Shown: in pieces, positions 53,470 to 64,000 of the stretch
Layout of the letters: every line of letters begins with the position of its first letter
Position numbering within the stretch: position 1 is the stretch's first letter
From: Symbiodinium natans
Taxonomy: Eukaryota > Sar > Dinophyceae > Suessiales > Symbiodiniaceae
Direction: 5' to 3'
DNA: 64,000 bases
Assembly: GCA_905221605.1 (NCBI GenBank)
Contig: CAJNDS010002239.1
Span: 308,309 to 372,308 of the forward strand
Notes under the pieces: generated by a model
Database searches by the model: none
What the model was told of the DNA's origin: nothing
What the model saw: only the letters and a program-made list of their open reading frames with translations
Program-made: the position numbers and the translations under genes

Positions 53470-55440
53470 TTGTATAGGGCCAATGTTTTTAGGGTTAGGG
53501 TTTAGCGTTTTCGGGCGGAGGTTTAGGGTTTATAAGGTTTCATTATCAGGTTTATGGAAAAGGCTTATCTTTTTAGGGTTTAGGGTGTTGTTATTACGGT
53601 TCAGTTAGGGTTTAGGGCGTATAGGGTAAGGGTTTTAGGTTTAGAGTTTTAGGGTTTAGTGTTTTCGGGTTTTGAGTTTTAGCGTTTAGTGTTTAGGGTC
53701 TAGCAGTCCTGAAAGCTCGTGATCTCGGATGTGCTAGGGTGTATATAAAGGGTTTCAGGGTTTAGGGTTTGGGGCCTTAGAGAATACCTTCGAAGTCCAA
53801 AAGCTTCTGATCTCGGCAGTGCTACAGTTTAGAGTTCAGGGCTGGGTTTTAGGGTTTCAGGGTTTTGTGGTTTACGGTTTGGTGCTTGGGGTTTGGGGTT
53901 TGGGCTTCAAAAGTTTCAGAGTTGTAGAGCCCATGTCTTGCGCTCCTGCTCTGGGCCTATGAGGCTGCTTTCTGACGCGTGCTGCTTTGTTTTCTGTCTC
54001 GGTCTTTTTGGCTTTCAGACTCGGTCCATCCTGGTTTTTCCTCGAGCCCCAGAGTGTCCCTGGAGTGGCCAACCCCTGGAGAGAGTGTTGCTGGAGTGCT
54101 CAACCCCAGAGAGCCTTGGAGTGCCCAACCCAGATTGTCCCTGGAGAGAGCGTTCCTTGCCCAACCCACCCCCTGGCATGCCCAGCCTCAGAGTGTCCCT
54201 GGAGTGCCCAACCCCAGAGTATCTCTGCCCAAAGAGGGTGGGGATGTTCGAAGTAAAATAGTCTTTCTGTGTTTAGGGCTTGGGGTGTTGCAGGGATTGG
54301 TCAGGTTTCCGGGCTTTAGGGTTTGGGCGAATATTGGATTAGGGTTTTAAGGTCAGGGTTTAGATTGAGGGCTTAGGGTCGGGGGAGTGAGGTGGAGTGA
54401 CGGGTTGGTGTTTTAGGGCTTAGTGTTTTTGGGGTTGGGGTGTAGGGTTTAAGGGTCAGGGTTTACCGGGATTCGGGTTTGGGGTTTAGGGCTTTAGGGT
54501 TTTCAGTCTTCTAGGGGGTTATTTCAAGGTCTAGTTTTTAGGGTTTAGGGTGTTCCAGGGTTCAGCCAGGTTTGAGGGCGTTTAGGGTTTGGGCTTATAT
54601 CAAGGGATGAAGACTCGTACCCCTAAGGTTGTACCCTAAAGGTTCCCTTAGCAAAACTCTTAAAGTGGCATTGGAATTCCCTTAGGGATCTGAAAAGAGG
54701 GGCCCAAAACCCAAGGGTGAAGGGAATACAGGGCTGGGGTTTTAGGGGTTGGGGGGTGGAGGCTTTAGGGATGAGAATAGGGCTTAGGGGGGCTATTTCA
54801 AGGTTTTAGTTTTTTTCGGCTTAGGGCGTTGCAGGGTTTAATCAGGTTTCAGGGCTTCAGGATTTAGGGCTTATAAGGTTGAGGGTTTGATTTAAGGTTT
54901 AGGGCTTATAGGATTAGGCTTCTAGGGTTTAGTGTTTGCGGTTTTGCGCTTCAAGGTTTAGTGTTTGGGGTCTAAGGTTTAGGGTTTATGGGGTTTAGGG
55001 TTCTAGGGTTTGGGGTGTAGAAGGTTTCGGGTTCTAGCGTTTAGGGAGGTAAGGTTTTCAAGTTTAGGGTTTTAGGTCTTATTCGGGTTTTAGTGTTAGA
55101 TAGGGCGGATTATATAGGGTTTTGTGCAATAGGGTTTGGGGGCTATTTCAAGGTTTAGTTTTTTGGAGTTTAGGGGGTGTTATGGGATTTAGTCAAGTTT
55201 CAGGGCTGTCGGGTTTGGGGCTTACACGGTTAAGAGCTTTTGTTTGTTGAGGGCTGAAAGGGTTAGGGTTATGCGAGTTTGGGGTTGGGCAGATTTAGGG
55301 TTTGAGGGTTGACTGATGTAGAGTTCAGGTGTAGGGTGTACGGTTTCGGAGTTTCTGGTTTGGGGTTTTAGGCTTTATAAGGCTTAGGGTTTTAGTGTTT
55401 CGATTTCGAAATTGCAGTTTTAGGGTTTAGGGCTGGGGAA
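53470..55440. repeat. About 2 kb of degenerate TTTAGGG-derived repeats
   Basis: Hundreds of TTTAGGG, TTAGGGTTT, TTTGGGG and similar words with many point changes and a G/T-rich + strand. It contains an internal minisatellite at 54045-54230. Read as an old, decayed telomere-type array. Confidence 0.8.
54045..54230. repeat. Minisatellite inside the telomere-like region
   Basis: Repeats of CAGAGTGTCCCTGGAGTG and GCCCAACCCCAGAG at roughly 35-45 bp spacing. Confidence 0.65.
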
Positions 55441-55444
55441 TATA

Positions 55445-56078
55445 ATGTCCCGCGCGGCGAGCGTCTCGAGTGGCATGCGTCCAACATGGTCCGCTTCCCG
55501 GCGTCCGGCGTCCCCTCGACCTGCATCCCGCGATCCCCCACGACAAAAGATACCCTATACCCAGTTTCAGGTCTTCATGCGTGGCCCTTGCTGCCCTGAC
55601 AGGCACGCGTATAAGTCAGTCAAGCATCAGCAAGCATCGAAGAATACTGCTTTTGCATCAAGCGTGGCGCTGCGCGGTGCAATCGTGTGGAAAACTTCGC
55701 AGAAGCTTTTTCTTTGTGGAGACTCTGCCAAAGCCATGGATAGCACCCGGCTATATGAGCCCGCGACCTGCGCCAAAAAATCCTTCCCTGGAAGGCTTCA
55801 GTATTTGCCCTGCTTTCAAATACGAACCAAAAGCAGAGCCGAGGTGGTTTGCCGTCGTCATCGTCGTTGTCATGAACCACTATGCCACTCTGCGATATGC
55901 GCATGATTGCACACATCGGCAGCTGCAAAACAATGCAAAGTTCGTCTCAGTCCCCCGTGCAAGGTTGCATGCGGCTGGTTTGCTTTGGGGTACTGGGACA
56001 CCTCTGCACCTCGGCATCTCCACGGCCGCTGTGTTTAGTGATATTAATAAACCATGTTTAAATACATATTATTTATAG
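55445..56078 (+). other. Two overlapping long + frames, uncertain
   Basis: A 202-codon frame (55470-56078) and a 153-codon frame (55445-55906) overlap just after the telomere-like region. The larger contains PRPAPKNPSLEGFSICPAF, which is protein-like. No splice borders or family are seen. Confidence 0.25.
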
Positions 56079-56662
56079 TATTTATTATTTACTAAGACTT
56101 ACCATAAGTCTTACCGTTTTTACCGATACTAAGCTTTACACCTCTAGAAGCCAAAGTAGCGGAGTTGAGTGGAGCCTCGGGTGGAGCTGCTCGGTTTTTT
56201 TATTGGTAAAAGGCCCCGGTGACGTGGGTCGCGGTCCATGGCCTCACGGGAGCGCCAGCCCCAGGTGATGAAGTTCTGTGAGTTCTGCTGTGATTTCTGT
56301 GAGTTCTGTGTGACAGGAATTGTGTGTCTACCCAAGCTGCAACATGAACCGAAGTTCTGTCCTTTCCGGATTCGCTGCGGACTTTTTAGAGCAGCATTGC
56401 GCAAAATGCCAGTGACAAGAGCTGAACATGTAATTGCTATACGCTCCTTGGGTGAACAGATTCTCAGATTTGGGGTTCTTCTTGGCCGCATCTATACCTA
56501 CTTTCCTTTTGCACCTGTTCGTACGTATAACCAACCATATGTCATCCAACCACCCCTGAGCTTAAGTATTTGTCCAGACTTTTCACTCTTTCTGGTTTCA
56601 ATCTTGATTCTCCAAGAACACTTTGCTGGGATATAGAATGGCCAAGTCAGAGTTGTTTAGTT

Positions 56663-56735
56663 CTTTGTGTGTGTGTGTGTGTGTGTCGGTGTGTGCATGT
56701 GTGTGCGCGTGCGCCTGTCGTCCGTCTGTCTGTCC
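56663..56735. repeat. GT-rich microsatellite
   Basis: GTGTGT run grading into GTGCGCGTGCGCC. Confidence 0.8.
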
Positions 56736-57084
56736 CTGTGCGTGCGTGCACCGAATGTGCAATGTGATCAGTTCGTACACCGTGAAGTGCAATCCCCTTT
56801 TCGCAAGACAGATCCCCCAGCTGACTTCGGGGAATGCTTGGCATCAGATCGCATCAGCACGCAGCTTCCATCATGCTTGCCAGGACGAGACGCCCTTCAA
56901 GAGATCTCTCGGATATCAGTACTTCACGCTAGGAGCCGAGAAGAGAGGAGTGCCGTGTTCTGCTAGTCCCGTTGCATGCGCTGGCTTGCTGAAGTTCACC
57001 TTGGAAGCTCTCAAAGACATGTTCAAGCATTAATCATTGAACGTTACGGCCAGTGGCCCTCAAGCCGAGAAGTGAGGATGCAGT

Positions 57085-57146
57085 GTATGCACCCATATGT
57101 ATCCGTATGCACCCACATGCATCCATATGCACCCACACGCACCCTT
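57085..57146. repeat. 12-bp tandem repeat (CATATGCACCCA)
   Basis: About five degenerate units. Confidence 0.75.
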
Positions 57147-57848
57147 GTCCAACGCAATGGCCAGTCTGCTTAGGTCCCTGCACTGGGCGCTAGGCTCTTA
57201 CGGCTCTGAGGTGAAACAACGTGTGTATCGCAGCCCTGAAATGTCCTTACTGTCAGATGAGTCCCGTGATGGAGTCACCGAGGCTGTGCCAGTTCACGCC
57301 AGCTGCGATTGAGGTAGGGCCTTTCTGCGCAAAGATCAGCAAGTTGGAGCTTCTTAGGGCGTGTCAATCAACACCGCATACTCTACACCTGTCTATACAG
57401 TCCGGTTTTATGGGAGGAGTCCGATACACACTGAACACATGGGTAGCTGAGATACTGTGTGAGTTGGCCAATTTCGCAAGGACTGGAAAGCCCTCCCTTC
57501 GTGACAGGTCAACGCCGTCAACACCTCTGAGCGCATCTACTCAGTTTGTACGGTGGGGACCCTGTGATTGCAGTGTTTTGCAGTACTTATTCTTCGCCCC
57601 AGATCATCAAGCATAGCCTTGGTAGACAAAGCTCTTCATGAAATGCAGCTGTGCATTCAATGCTTCTTCCATTCCTTTCGGCTGCATCTACCTGCCATCT
57701 GACTCCAGATCATATGCGGCTTGATCTCGTTCTCCTCCTTCGTGTCCAACATCACATCCTCAGTCGGGGCCTTATGTGCTCTGTAAAGCTCGACATGGGG
57801 TGATCCCTGAAGCCTGAAGCTGCTGCTGAAGCCGCTGCTGACTCCCAG

Positions 57849-57912
57849 ATGACGCAGCTACGAAATCTCAACAGCCGGGCGCTCAGAGGTGCCATGAGGA
57901 TCTCCAATGAGT
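57849..57912 (+). CDS. Unknown gene (57.8-58.8 kb), first candidate exon
   Basis: ATG directly after CTCCCAG opens MTQLRNLNSRALRGAMRISN. The right border is uncertain, with GT sites at 57916 and 57925. It is followed at 57958 by a clear exon. The gene ends at 58782. Confidence 0.4.
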
Positions 57913-57957
57913 GCAGTCCGTTGGGTCCCTCATCTTCTCGCTTATCTTTCCTGGCAG

Positions 57958-58030
57958 TTCTCCGAGCCCGATCCGCAAACCATACAGTCCGCGATTTTCG
58001 TGTCACTGTTGTGGTCGTATGCCGAAGCTT
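57958..58030 (+). CDS. Unknown gene (57.8-58.8 kb), exon
   Basis: After a polypyrimidine acceptor (CTTTCCTGGCAG) it reads FSEPDPQTIQSAIFVSLLWS, then YAEA, ending at GTAGGC. The L-L-W-x-Y-A pattern is loosely like the helical repeats of FAST-kinase/RAP proteins. This is a hint only. Confidence 0.5.
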
Positions 58031-58574
58031 GTAGGCTCTGGAAGCTGTGACAAAACGCAGCCCGTGACCTTCCTAACTGCTGTGCACCAACCATGCCACA
58101 AGCGAGATCATAAGGTGAGAAGCAGAAGCAGCAAGCGTCCCTTCGCCGGTACTTTTCCCAAAATGAGCCGGAGACTTACCATGGAGTCAATTCTATCTCC
58201 GGAGCGTGCTTGAACAGGGAAATAGTGCACACGGACCCTCTCCAGCCCGCAGGGTGCCTCCTGAAGTCAGCAAGTGCATCTACGACTGGATTAGTAGTCG
58301 CGGCCCAAGCTTTACACATTGAATTCTTGTCACAAGCGAACGTAAGGCTTGGAGAGAGAGATAGCAGGAAGGTTGTTGGGATTGCTGAAATTCATACCGG
58401 AAGCATTGCTGAAACCTCTTGATCGGACGCCACCCAGGGCGTGGAAGATGGCTTTAAATTAGCGCGAGTGAATTTCACTCACCACCTCAGATTCGAGATC
58501 AACAGGGTCGATGCAACTCATGGCTACTGAATGGTGCCAATGGCCTTCGTATCAGCTTCATGTTTTTTTTGCAG

Positions 58575-58632
58575 CCATTCCGGCTGTCAGTCAAGGCCAT
58601 CGGAAGCATCATCGAGTGCGCGTTCACGCTCG
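58575..58632 (+). CDS. Unknown gene (57.8-58.8 kb), exon
   Basis: After TTTTTTTTGCAG it reads PFRLSVKAIGSIIECAFTL and ends in phase 1 at GTCCTT. The next exon at 58673 completes a valine in phase across an intron of only 40 bp. Confidence 0.6.
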
Positions 58633-58672
58633 GTCCTTGGTAGACTTGTAAGGCTAAACGTACACTGTCCAG

Positions 58673-58782
58673 TGCTGTGGAAAGCTGTGCCTACTTCTAC
58701 ACAGGAAGACGATGTAGAACCTTTGGCTGAAGTGCCGGAGCGCTTGAAGTTCAAGCTACGTGAGGCTCGTATCTGCTCTTAG
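58673..58782 (+). CDS. Unknown gene (57.8-58.8 kb), last exon
   Basis: After CTGTCCAG it reads LWKAVPTSTQEDDVEPLAEV, then PERLKFKLREARICS, and stops at TAG 58780-58782. Phase match with the previous exon supports it. Family unknown. Confidence 0.6.
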
Positions 58783-59037
58783 GCGATGCAGAGACTTTCC
58801 CTTGCACCATAGCTGCCGTCCAGGCGGTTTACCGTCCAGTTCTTTGTCGTCACCCGTTCTTTGTCGAGTTTCGGGAGGCGGACAGACTGATTGGCTGCAC
58901 ACGCATGGCGTCATATGGAGGTGATGTGGGTAGGCATTTAAATCAGTCCTGAGATCAGTTGGGATATTGACTGCAGGGTAGGTATGAGCAAGAGCAGCCG
59001 CAGTCCTGCAATGCCGAGACTGCCAGTGCGTGTGGGC

Positions 59038-59322
59038 GGGCGGGCAGGCGGGTGTGTTTGTGGTGTGGGTTTGGGTGCGGGTGCGTGTGCGTGTGCGTGT
59101 GTGTGGGTGTGTGCGTGGGTGTGTGCGTCGGTGGGTGGGTGGGTGGGTGGGTGGGTGGGTGGGTAGGGGTGTGGGATTGTGTGCGCGCGTGTGTGCACGT
59201 GTGTGCACGTGTGTGCGCGTGTGTGCGCGTGTGTGCGCGTGTGTGCGCGTGTGTGCGCGCGAGCGTGCGCGCGTGCGCGCGTGCGCGTGCGCATGTGCGT
59301 GTGTAGTGGGTGCGAACATATA

Positions 59323-59402
<80 letters not shown>
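59038..59402. repeat. Compound GT / GGGT / GTGTGCGC microsatellite
   Basis: GGGT units (about 59128-59168), then GTGTGCRC units, then about 80 bp of pure GT. Long Cys/Val and His/Thr frames here are artefacts. Confidence 0.95.
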
Positions 59403-59404
<2 letters not shown>

Positions 59405-59423
59405 GGTGTTGTGGGCCGTGGAG

Positions 59424-59500
59424 GCAGATGCGCGGACTTTGGACAGACTTTGTCACCATGCTTTGTCGGAGATCAGGCCGGATTATTGCATTTACTACAG
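59424..59500 (+). CDS. Candidate exon, possibly of the PPR gene
   Basis: After CCGTGGAG it reads ADARTLDRLCHHALSEIRPD then YCIYY, ending at a GTGAAG donor. It sits directly after the GT microsatellite. It could be an upstream exon of the pentatricopeptide gene at 60.2 kb. Confidence 0.5.
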
Positions 59501-60166
59501 GTGAAGTGCTGGACATGCGTCTCGTGCAGAGTGCGTCAGGGTCAGCACAGAGCACACCATCTTCATCAAGGGAGAGCAGGCATTGGGTACAGTCTGGTAC
59601 AGTAACCAAGAGCTGATGAGCAGCGGGTAGAGTTCCCAATCCCATGCTTCGCGCCGGCAGGCATCTGGCATGTACTTCGTGACCAGTGGTGACCTGGAGT
59701 ATTGGAGATCTGCCTTGTTGGATCCAGTTCCGATTCAGAAAGGCCAGCGGAGCCGAGCTTCGAGCTGATGCGATTACATAGACATTGCATGAGATGTGCT
59801 TTCGGTGGTTTGCTTTCTGCGCCATATGGGAGGCGACTGGCTCAGTGAGATTGCACTCTGGGTGAGTTGGAGGCCGACTTGAGCCCGACTGATGCAATGG
59901 TAGGGTGTGAATACGAGGCTGGCAGCTGCCCGGTCCTACAAGGTATTGTAAAACATCCATATACGTATACATGTGTTGTCAACTTTGTATACCTATCTCA
60001 GCCTATCTCTGTATCTATCTATACACACGTTGCTTTCTCGTCCTTGCAAGCTCGCAATCACCAGGCATTGCGGCACGTTGGCAGCAAAGTGCCAGAGTGA
60101 TGTCCATGCTCTCAGCACGGGGTTGGCCGGCTCGACTTCGCAGCCACATGTTTGCAACCTTCCCAG

Positions 60167-60231
60167 TTGATGCACGTGGACACCGACATGTTCAGATCCG
60201 CTATCGCCGCCTGCAGCAAGGTTGGGCTTCT
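60167..60231 (+). CDS. Pentatricopeptide-repeat (PPR) protein, exon
   Basis: Between CTTCCCAG and a consensus GTAAGT donor it reads VDTDMFRSAIAACSKVGLL, the first helix of a PPR repeat (D-x-x-x-F-x-x-A-I-A-A-C-S-K-x-G). It joins in phase 2 to the next exon, which supplies the second helix. PPR proteins bind RNA, usually in mitochondria or plastids. The repeat style with A-x-x-A-C resembles the large PPR families of dinoflagellates. Confidence 0.65.
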
Positions 60232-60271
60232 GTAAGTCACGGAATGTTCAGTATTGCCGAGTCGTCTGCAG

Positions 60272-60321
60272 GTGGGCCGTCGCCTTGTCCGTGGCTATGC
60301 GGCAGCCTTCGTGCGCCACGA
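60272..60321 (+). CDS. Pentatricopeptide-repeat (PPR) protein, exon
   Basis: After CGTCTGCAG, in phase, it reads WAVALSVAMRQPSCA, the second helix of the PPR repeat begun at 60167. It ends at GTGTGA or two bases later. Further repeats were not traced. Confidence 0.6.
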
Positions 60322-61233
60322 GTGTGAGGCCGCAACAGAGTGATTTCATAACTGTTCCAACATTTCAGGGGATACGTTTGCGGCTCGAGACGGGAATCGT
60401 TGTGTGCATTTTTTTTTCCGGGGTGCGTTTTGGGTTTGAGCTCTGCTTATGCTTCTCTGTATGATGCAGTATGTACAAAGAGCTTAAGAGGCCGACCTCG
60501 CAAGCGCCGCAGTTCATCTGTGCGGGGTTGAGGGTTTCTTCCAGGCTTTAGGGCTCAGGGAAGCCCAGCCCTGCCACGGAGCTCGGCGGGTTGGACTTTC
60601 AGGACCCTAAGCCCGAAACCGCCAAGCCCCGAACTCCCCAACCCGGAAGCCCTGACTTAAATGCGAAATCCTAAGGCAGTAAGCGCAGGCAACGGTTGCA
60701 AGTTTCAGTTGACAATCTCGAACTGAGAATGTCGCACTGGGTGAGGTCACTGGGTCGCGGAACACAGAGGGGGGGGTTTACGCAGCGGGTCAGAAGGTCA
60801 CTGGGATGTCGCTGGTGGGTCGGGAGAACAGCCTCTGGCTCACCAGGAAGGGGTCAGCAAGGCATGCGGTCACGAGTTAGGGAGGGCTTATGGGGGTTTT
60901 AGGGGCAGGTTTAGCAGGGTACCGGTCACCTGAAATGGCTGAAGGGGGGTCATGTGGGGGGGGGGACGGGTTAGGGGGCGCAAAGACGGTGCCACCGTTG
61001 TCCGGCGGTGTTTCGGAGGTTCCTTTTTCCTCCTTGCACGGGGAGGGGACGTGGGATACCCAGGAGGCTTTTTCGTACAGTATTCGGGTCCCCGAACTCA
61101 AGGGCCAGGGCGAACTTTTCACAGTTTTACACGCTATCATCATATAAATCAAGTTGCACAGTACAGATGATGCACTTCACAGAAGGTTGTAGCATCTGGG
61201 GACTATCTGAGGCCCAACCTGCTGGAGCGTGGC

Positions 61234-61650
61234 TTGGGGACCTGTGCTGTGGTCATGAGGCTGTGGCAGGGAAACAGAGGCATCAAGATGAGGCCTAGGC
61301 CGGAAAGCAGAATGGTTGACCCTGAACGAGGCCCTCGCTGCCTTGCTGCAAACGACTCTGCACAAGAGCCAGCCGAGCCCAGGCAGCACCCAAGAATCTA
61401 CGCCATTATGGCTCAGACCCTGTTGTGGATATGCCAGGGTAGCCATATGGTCTATCCGCTGTTTGGTGTGCTTCGCTGCTTCGCCCTGATTCGCCCTAGG
61501 CTGGAGGAGCACCTCAAGAGCATCACAGCGACGGATCTGTTCAAAGACCACTGCCGGCAATCGGTTGTGCCCACCATGGCGGACATGACCCCCGTCCTGA
61601 CCGTCGAAGCTCGCGACGTGAGGAAGGCCAGGACAAAGCTTGAGCTGTAG
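61234..61650 (+). CDS. Unknown protein, open frame to a stop
   Basis: A 138-codon + frame ends at TAG 61648-61650. It reads IYAIMAQTLLWICQGSHMVY, then RPRLEEHLKSITATDLFKDH and ARDVRKARTKLEL at its end. The left border is uncertain; an acceptor at CCCAGGCAG near 61385 is attractive. Overlapping minus frames of 180-197 codons are less protein-like. Family unknown. Confidence 0.4.
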   Translation: MGTCAVVMRLWQGNRGIKMRPRPESRMVDPERGPRCLAANDSAQEPAEPRQHPRIYAIMAQTLLWICQGSHMVYPLFGVLRCFALIRPRLEEHLKSITATDLFKDHCRQSVVPTMADMTPVLTVEARDVRKARTKLEL

Positions 61651-62563
61651 CTGTAGAATATTGCAGAGTGCTGCAGAACAGAGCCGATGGCTGCAATTCA
61701 CTTCTCGGAACATGATATCTGACAGATTCTGACATGACAACGGCATACTCTGAAATGACAAAGCCAACATGCCTCGCTGCAGCCATCATCTTCACAAATT
61801 GCAGCACAGTCGAGACTCGTTTCGAGGAATCTGTGTTGTATAGGCAAGCGGTGATGGTTGCCACTTGTTGCTCACGGTGATGGCTCCTAAACCAGCAATA
61901 CCAGATCAGACAAACTTTGCTTTTGTTGGACATACTTGGAGAAGTGGCGTGGATGATCGTGGATGTACAGTAATCTGTGATGCATAGGATGGCGTAGGAG
62001 ATCGAAGAATGCAGGCCCGCCAGAGTGATGCGCCCCGAAGGGGCCGAGCAATCTCGTGAAATTAACACGGATGCCTGTGGCATCAGTCCTCTGCGGGCCA
62101 GGGCTGAGACAGTCCCGCCGAAGAAGCGAACGGGCCCAAAATACCCTCAGCAATCCGCGCCCTGGACGCAATCTGCGTGCGGTCGTCATTCTGCCGTCAG
62201 GGCGTCGACGTGGTCTCCTCTAATTGAAAGCGGCGCGAGTTTTTCGATGCTTTCCGCGAAGTTGCTCGTTGACTCGTTCTACTGTTTTTGGGGTGTTGGG
62301 TCTCTTGTGCTCTTGGCTTGACACTTTCCTTGGCATCCCGGGTTCCTCAGTCCCTCGTCGCATAATGTTGCGTGAGGTGGGGATGGTCTCTGGTGTGTTG
62401 TTGCTCTTTGTTTAGCCATCTAGCTGCATGACTCCACTGGCAGCCCCCTCAGGTCTAGCTGCTTGAAAATCTCTCGCAGCCAAGGGCTGGGGCAAATTTC
62501 TTGTGCGATGGGTATTGACCAAGGGGACCAAAGGGCGAAGGCACACGAACAGGTGTTTTTCGA

Positions 62564-62653
62564 ATGAGCGACGTCGGAACAAAGCCCTCCGTGATTCTTG
62601 TATCGCAGGTGATCTTTGAACAGCTGAGTGACCAGCAGGAACCTCCCCTGAGG
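62564..62653 (+). CDS. Candidate exon of unknown family
   Basis: Exactly 30 codons from ATG to a strong GTGAGC donor read MSDVGTKPSVILVSQVIFEQ and then LSDQQEPPLR. The minus frame 62420-62791 opposite is an alternative but has no splice support. Confidence 0.45.
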
Positions 62654-62897
62654 GTGAGCTGGACGGGGGCAAGCACTCACACTCAACCCTTTCAACACAG
62701 TGCTCCGCAAGCCCACTTCGCGATGGTCGAGTGGATTTAGCATCCGCGTCTTACAGCTCGCACTGCCCCAGTGATTGTGGGAGCAAGCCATGAGATGCTA
62801 AGGCCGAAAGTAGAGGCAGTTTTTGCAATCAATTTTGGGATGTGTTGGGATGGTTTTGTGTGTATTTTACTGTGTACGCTTTTCTGGGGCTCTTCAG

Positions 62898-63075
62898 AGA
62901 TGGACCGGTATTTGAGGCCACCTGTCTTTGTGAGCTTGCGTCTACCGATGTACATGTTCGACTGTATTCGCGGCATTTACTCGGCACAAATCTTGATCAC
63001 CAGACCTGGAGCCCTGTGGATTGTGCCTTGGAAGGCAAACATGGCAGACAAAGGCGTGATGCAGACATGTCGTGA
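62898..63075 (+). CDS. Candidate last exon, possibly ankyrin-like
   Basis: After CTCTTCAG it reads DGPVFEATCLCELASTDVHV, then LLGTNLDHQTWSPVDCALEG, and stops at TGA 63073-63075. The G-x-N-L-D-x-x-T-x-S-P-x-D-x-A-L part could be an ankyrin loop and helix. A second frame (62771-63133) is also open. Confidence 0.4.
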
Positions 63076-63419
63076 TGTAGTGTTAGCATGCTGTCATGAG
63101 CTAAGACCTGCGCTGCCTGCTGCAGACGCATGAGCCGGAAACTCGGGTCAGCGGTCAATCTTTCCTTAGGTCATGTGCCCGTCTGGACATATCCAGAGTG
63201 CGACCAGCTTGGATCGACAGTGGTTTTTATTGAGCGGGCGGGCAGATATGCGTAGCTTGCTGGCAAGCGTCACAACTAACGACACAAACACAGAACGTCC
63301 AAAACGGCGGCGCTCAAAATTAGAAGAAAGAAAGCATGACCCTGCTATTTTGATACGTGTGCATCCATACAGGCATGCAAAAACCCATCCAAGAAACACA
63401 GACATGCACGCATGCATGT

Positions 63420-63540
63420 ATACACACCTAACCGCCTAAACACCTAAACACCTAAACTCCTACACACCTAAACACTTAGACACCTAAACACCTAAACACC
63501 TAAACACCTAAACACCTAACACCTAAACACCTACACTTAC
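63420..63540. repeat. 8-bp tandem repeat (CACCTAAA)
   Basis: About 13 units with a few CACTTAGA, CTCCTACA and CCGCCTAAA variants. First block of a compound satellite. Confidence 0.9.

Positions 63541-64000
<460 letters not shown>

Noticed and set aside
53893-54350. Open frames rich in Pro/Glu/Trp repeats
   Set aside because: They follow a minisatellite inside the decayed telomere-like region.
56090-56117. Small hairpin AAGACTTACCATAAGTCTT in an AT-rich patch
   Set aside because: An 8-bp stem is too short to call a terminator or element, and eukaryotic genes here would not need one.
58756-59972. Minus-strand frame of 344 codons rich in His/Thr
   Set aside because: Most of it translates the GT/CA and GGGT repeats. 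No splice signals or family support it.

Overview
The window looks like nuclear DNA of a dinoflagellate, most likely a Symbiodiniaceae-like core dinoflagellate. This rests on several signs. Genes are split into many short exons. Introns use GT, GC and at least one apparent GA donor, nearly always with an AG acceptor and often AG|G. Every supportable gene lies on the + strand. There are interstitial TTTAGGG/CCCTAAA arrays, very many microsatellites, and a dinoflagellate-style pentatricopeptide exon. No rRNA, tRNA, CRISPR or intact autonomous transposon was recognised. Exon borders were read by eye from splice signals, reading-frame phase and family resemblance; there is no transcript evidence, so borders may be off by a few bases and many exons are surely missed.

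Layout: about 1-4.5 kb holds no supported gene. A coiled-coil gene made of tiny exons spans about 4.8-11 kb. Two adjoining proline-rich exons lie at 12.8 kb. An ankyrin-repeat gene lies at 17.4-18.5 kb. A SET-domain lysine methyltransferase of the Rubisco-LSMT/SETD3/SETD4 type runs from about 21.3 to 27.2 kb. It is followed head-to-tail by the best gene of the window, a WDR62/MAPKBP1-like double WD40-propeller protein at 27.5-33.4 kb. Its first intron coincides with a 109-bp perfect-terminal-inverted-repeat element flanked by a 9-bp duplication, so it looks like an introner. Further + strand genes of unknown family follow at 33.7-34.1, 40.2-41.1, 41.5-43.2 and 57.8-58.8 kb, a PPR gene at 59.4-60.3 kb, and scattered exons at 47-51 and 61-63 kb.

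Between them lie repeat-rich spacers: trinucleotide, CT, GT and CA microsatellites, long G and C runs, telomere-like arrays (1.4, 16.2, 35.7, 46.1, 53.5-55.4 kb), a 62-bp tandem repeat at 48.7-49.1 kb, two copies of a GATTCAGGAAAC-type repeat family beside poly-G tracts (14.8 and 36.4-37.0 kb), and a staged compound satellite at the right edge.

The genes do not form an operon or an obvious pathway. The common + orientation fits the one-directional gene blocks known in dinoflagellates. The recognisable proteins are regulatory or scaffold types (SET methyltransferase, WD40 scaffold, ankyrin, PPR, coiled coil).
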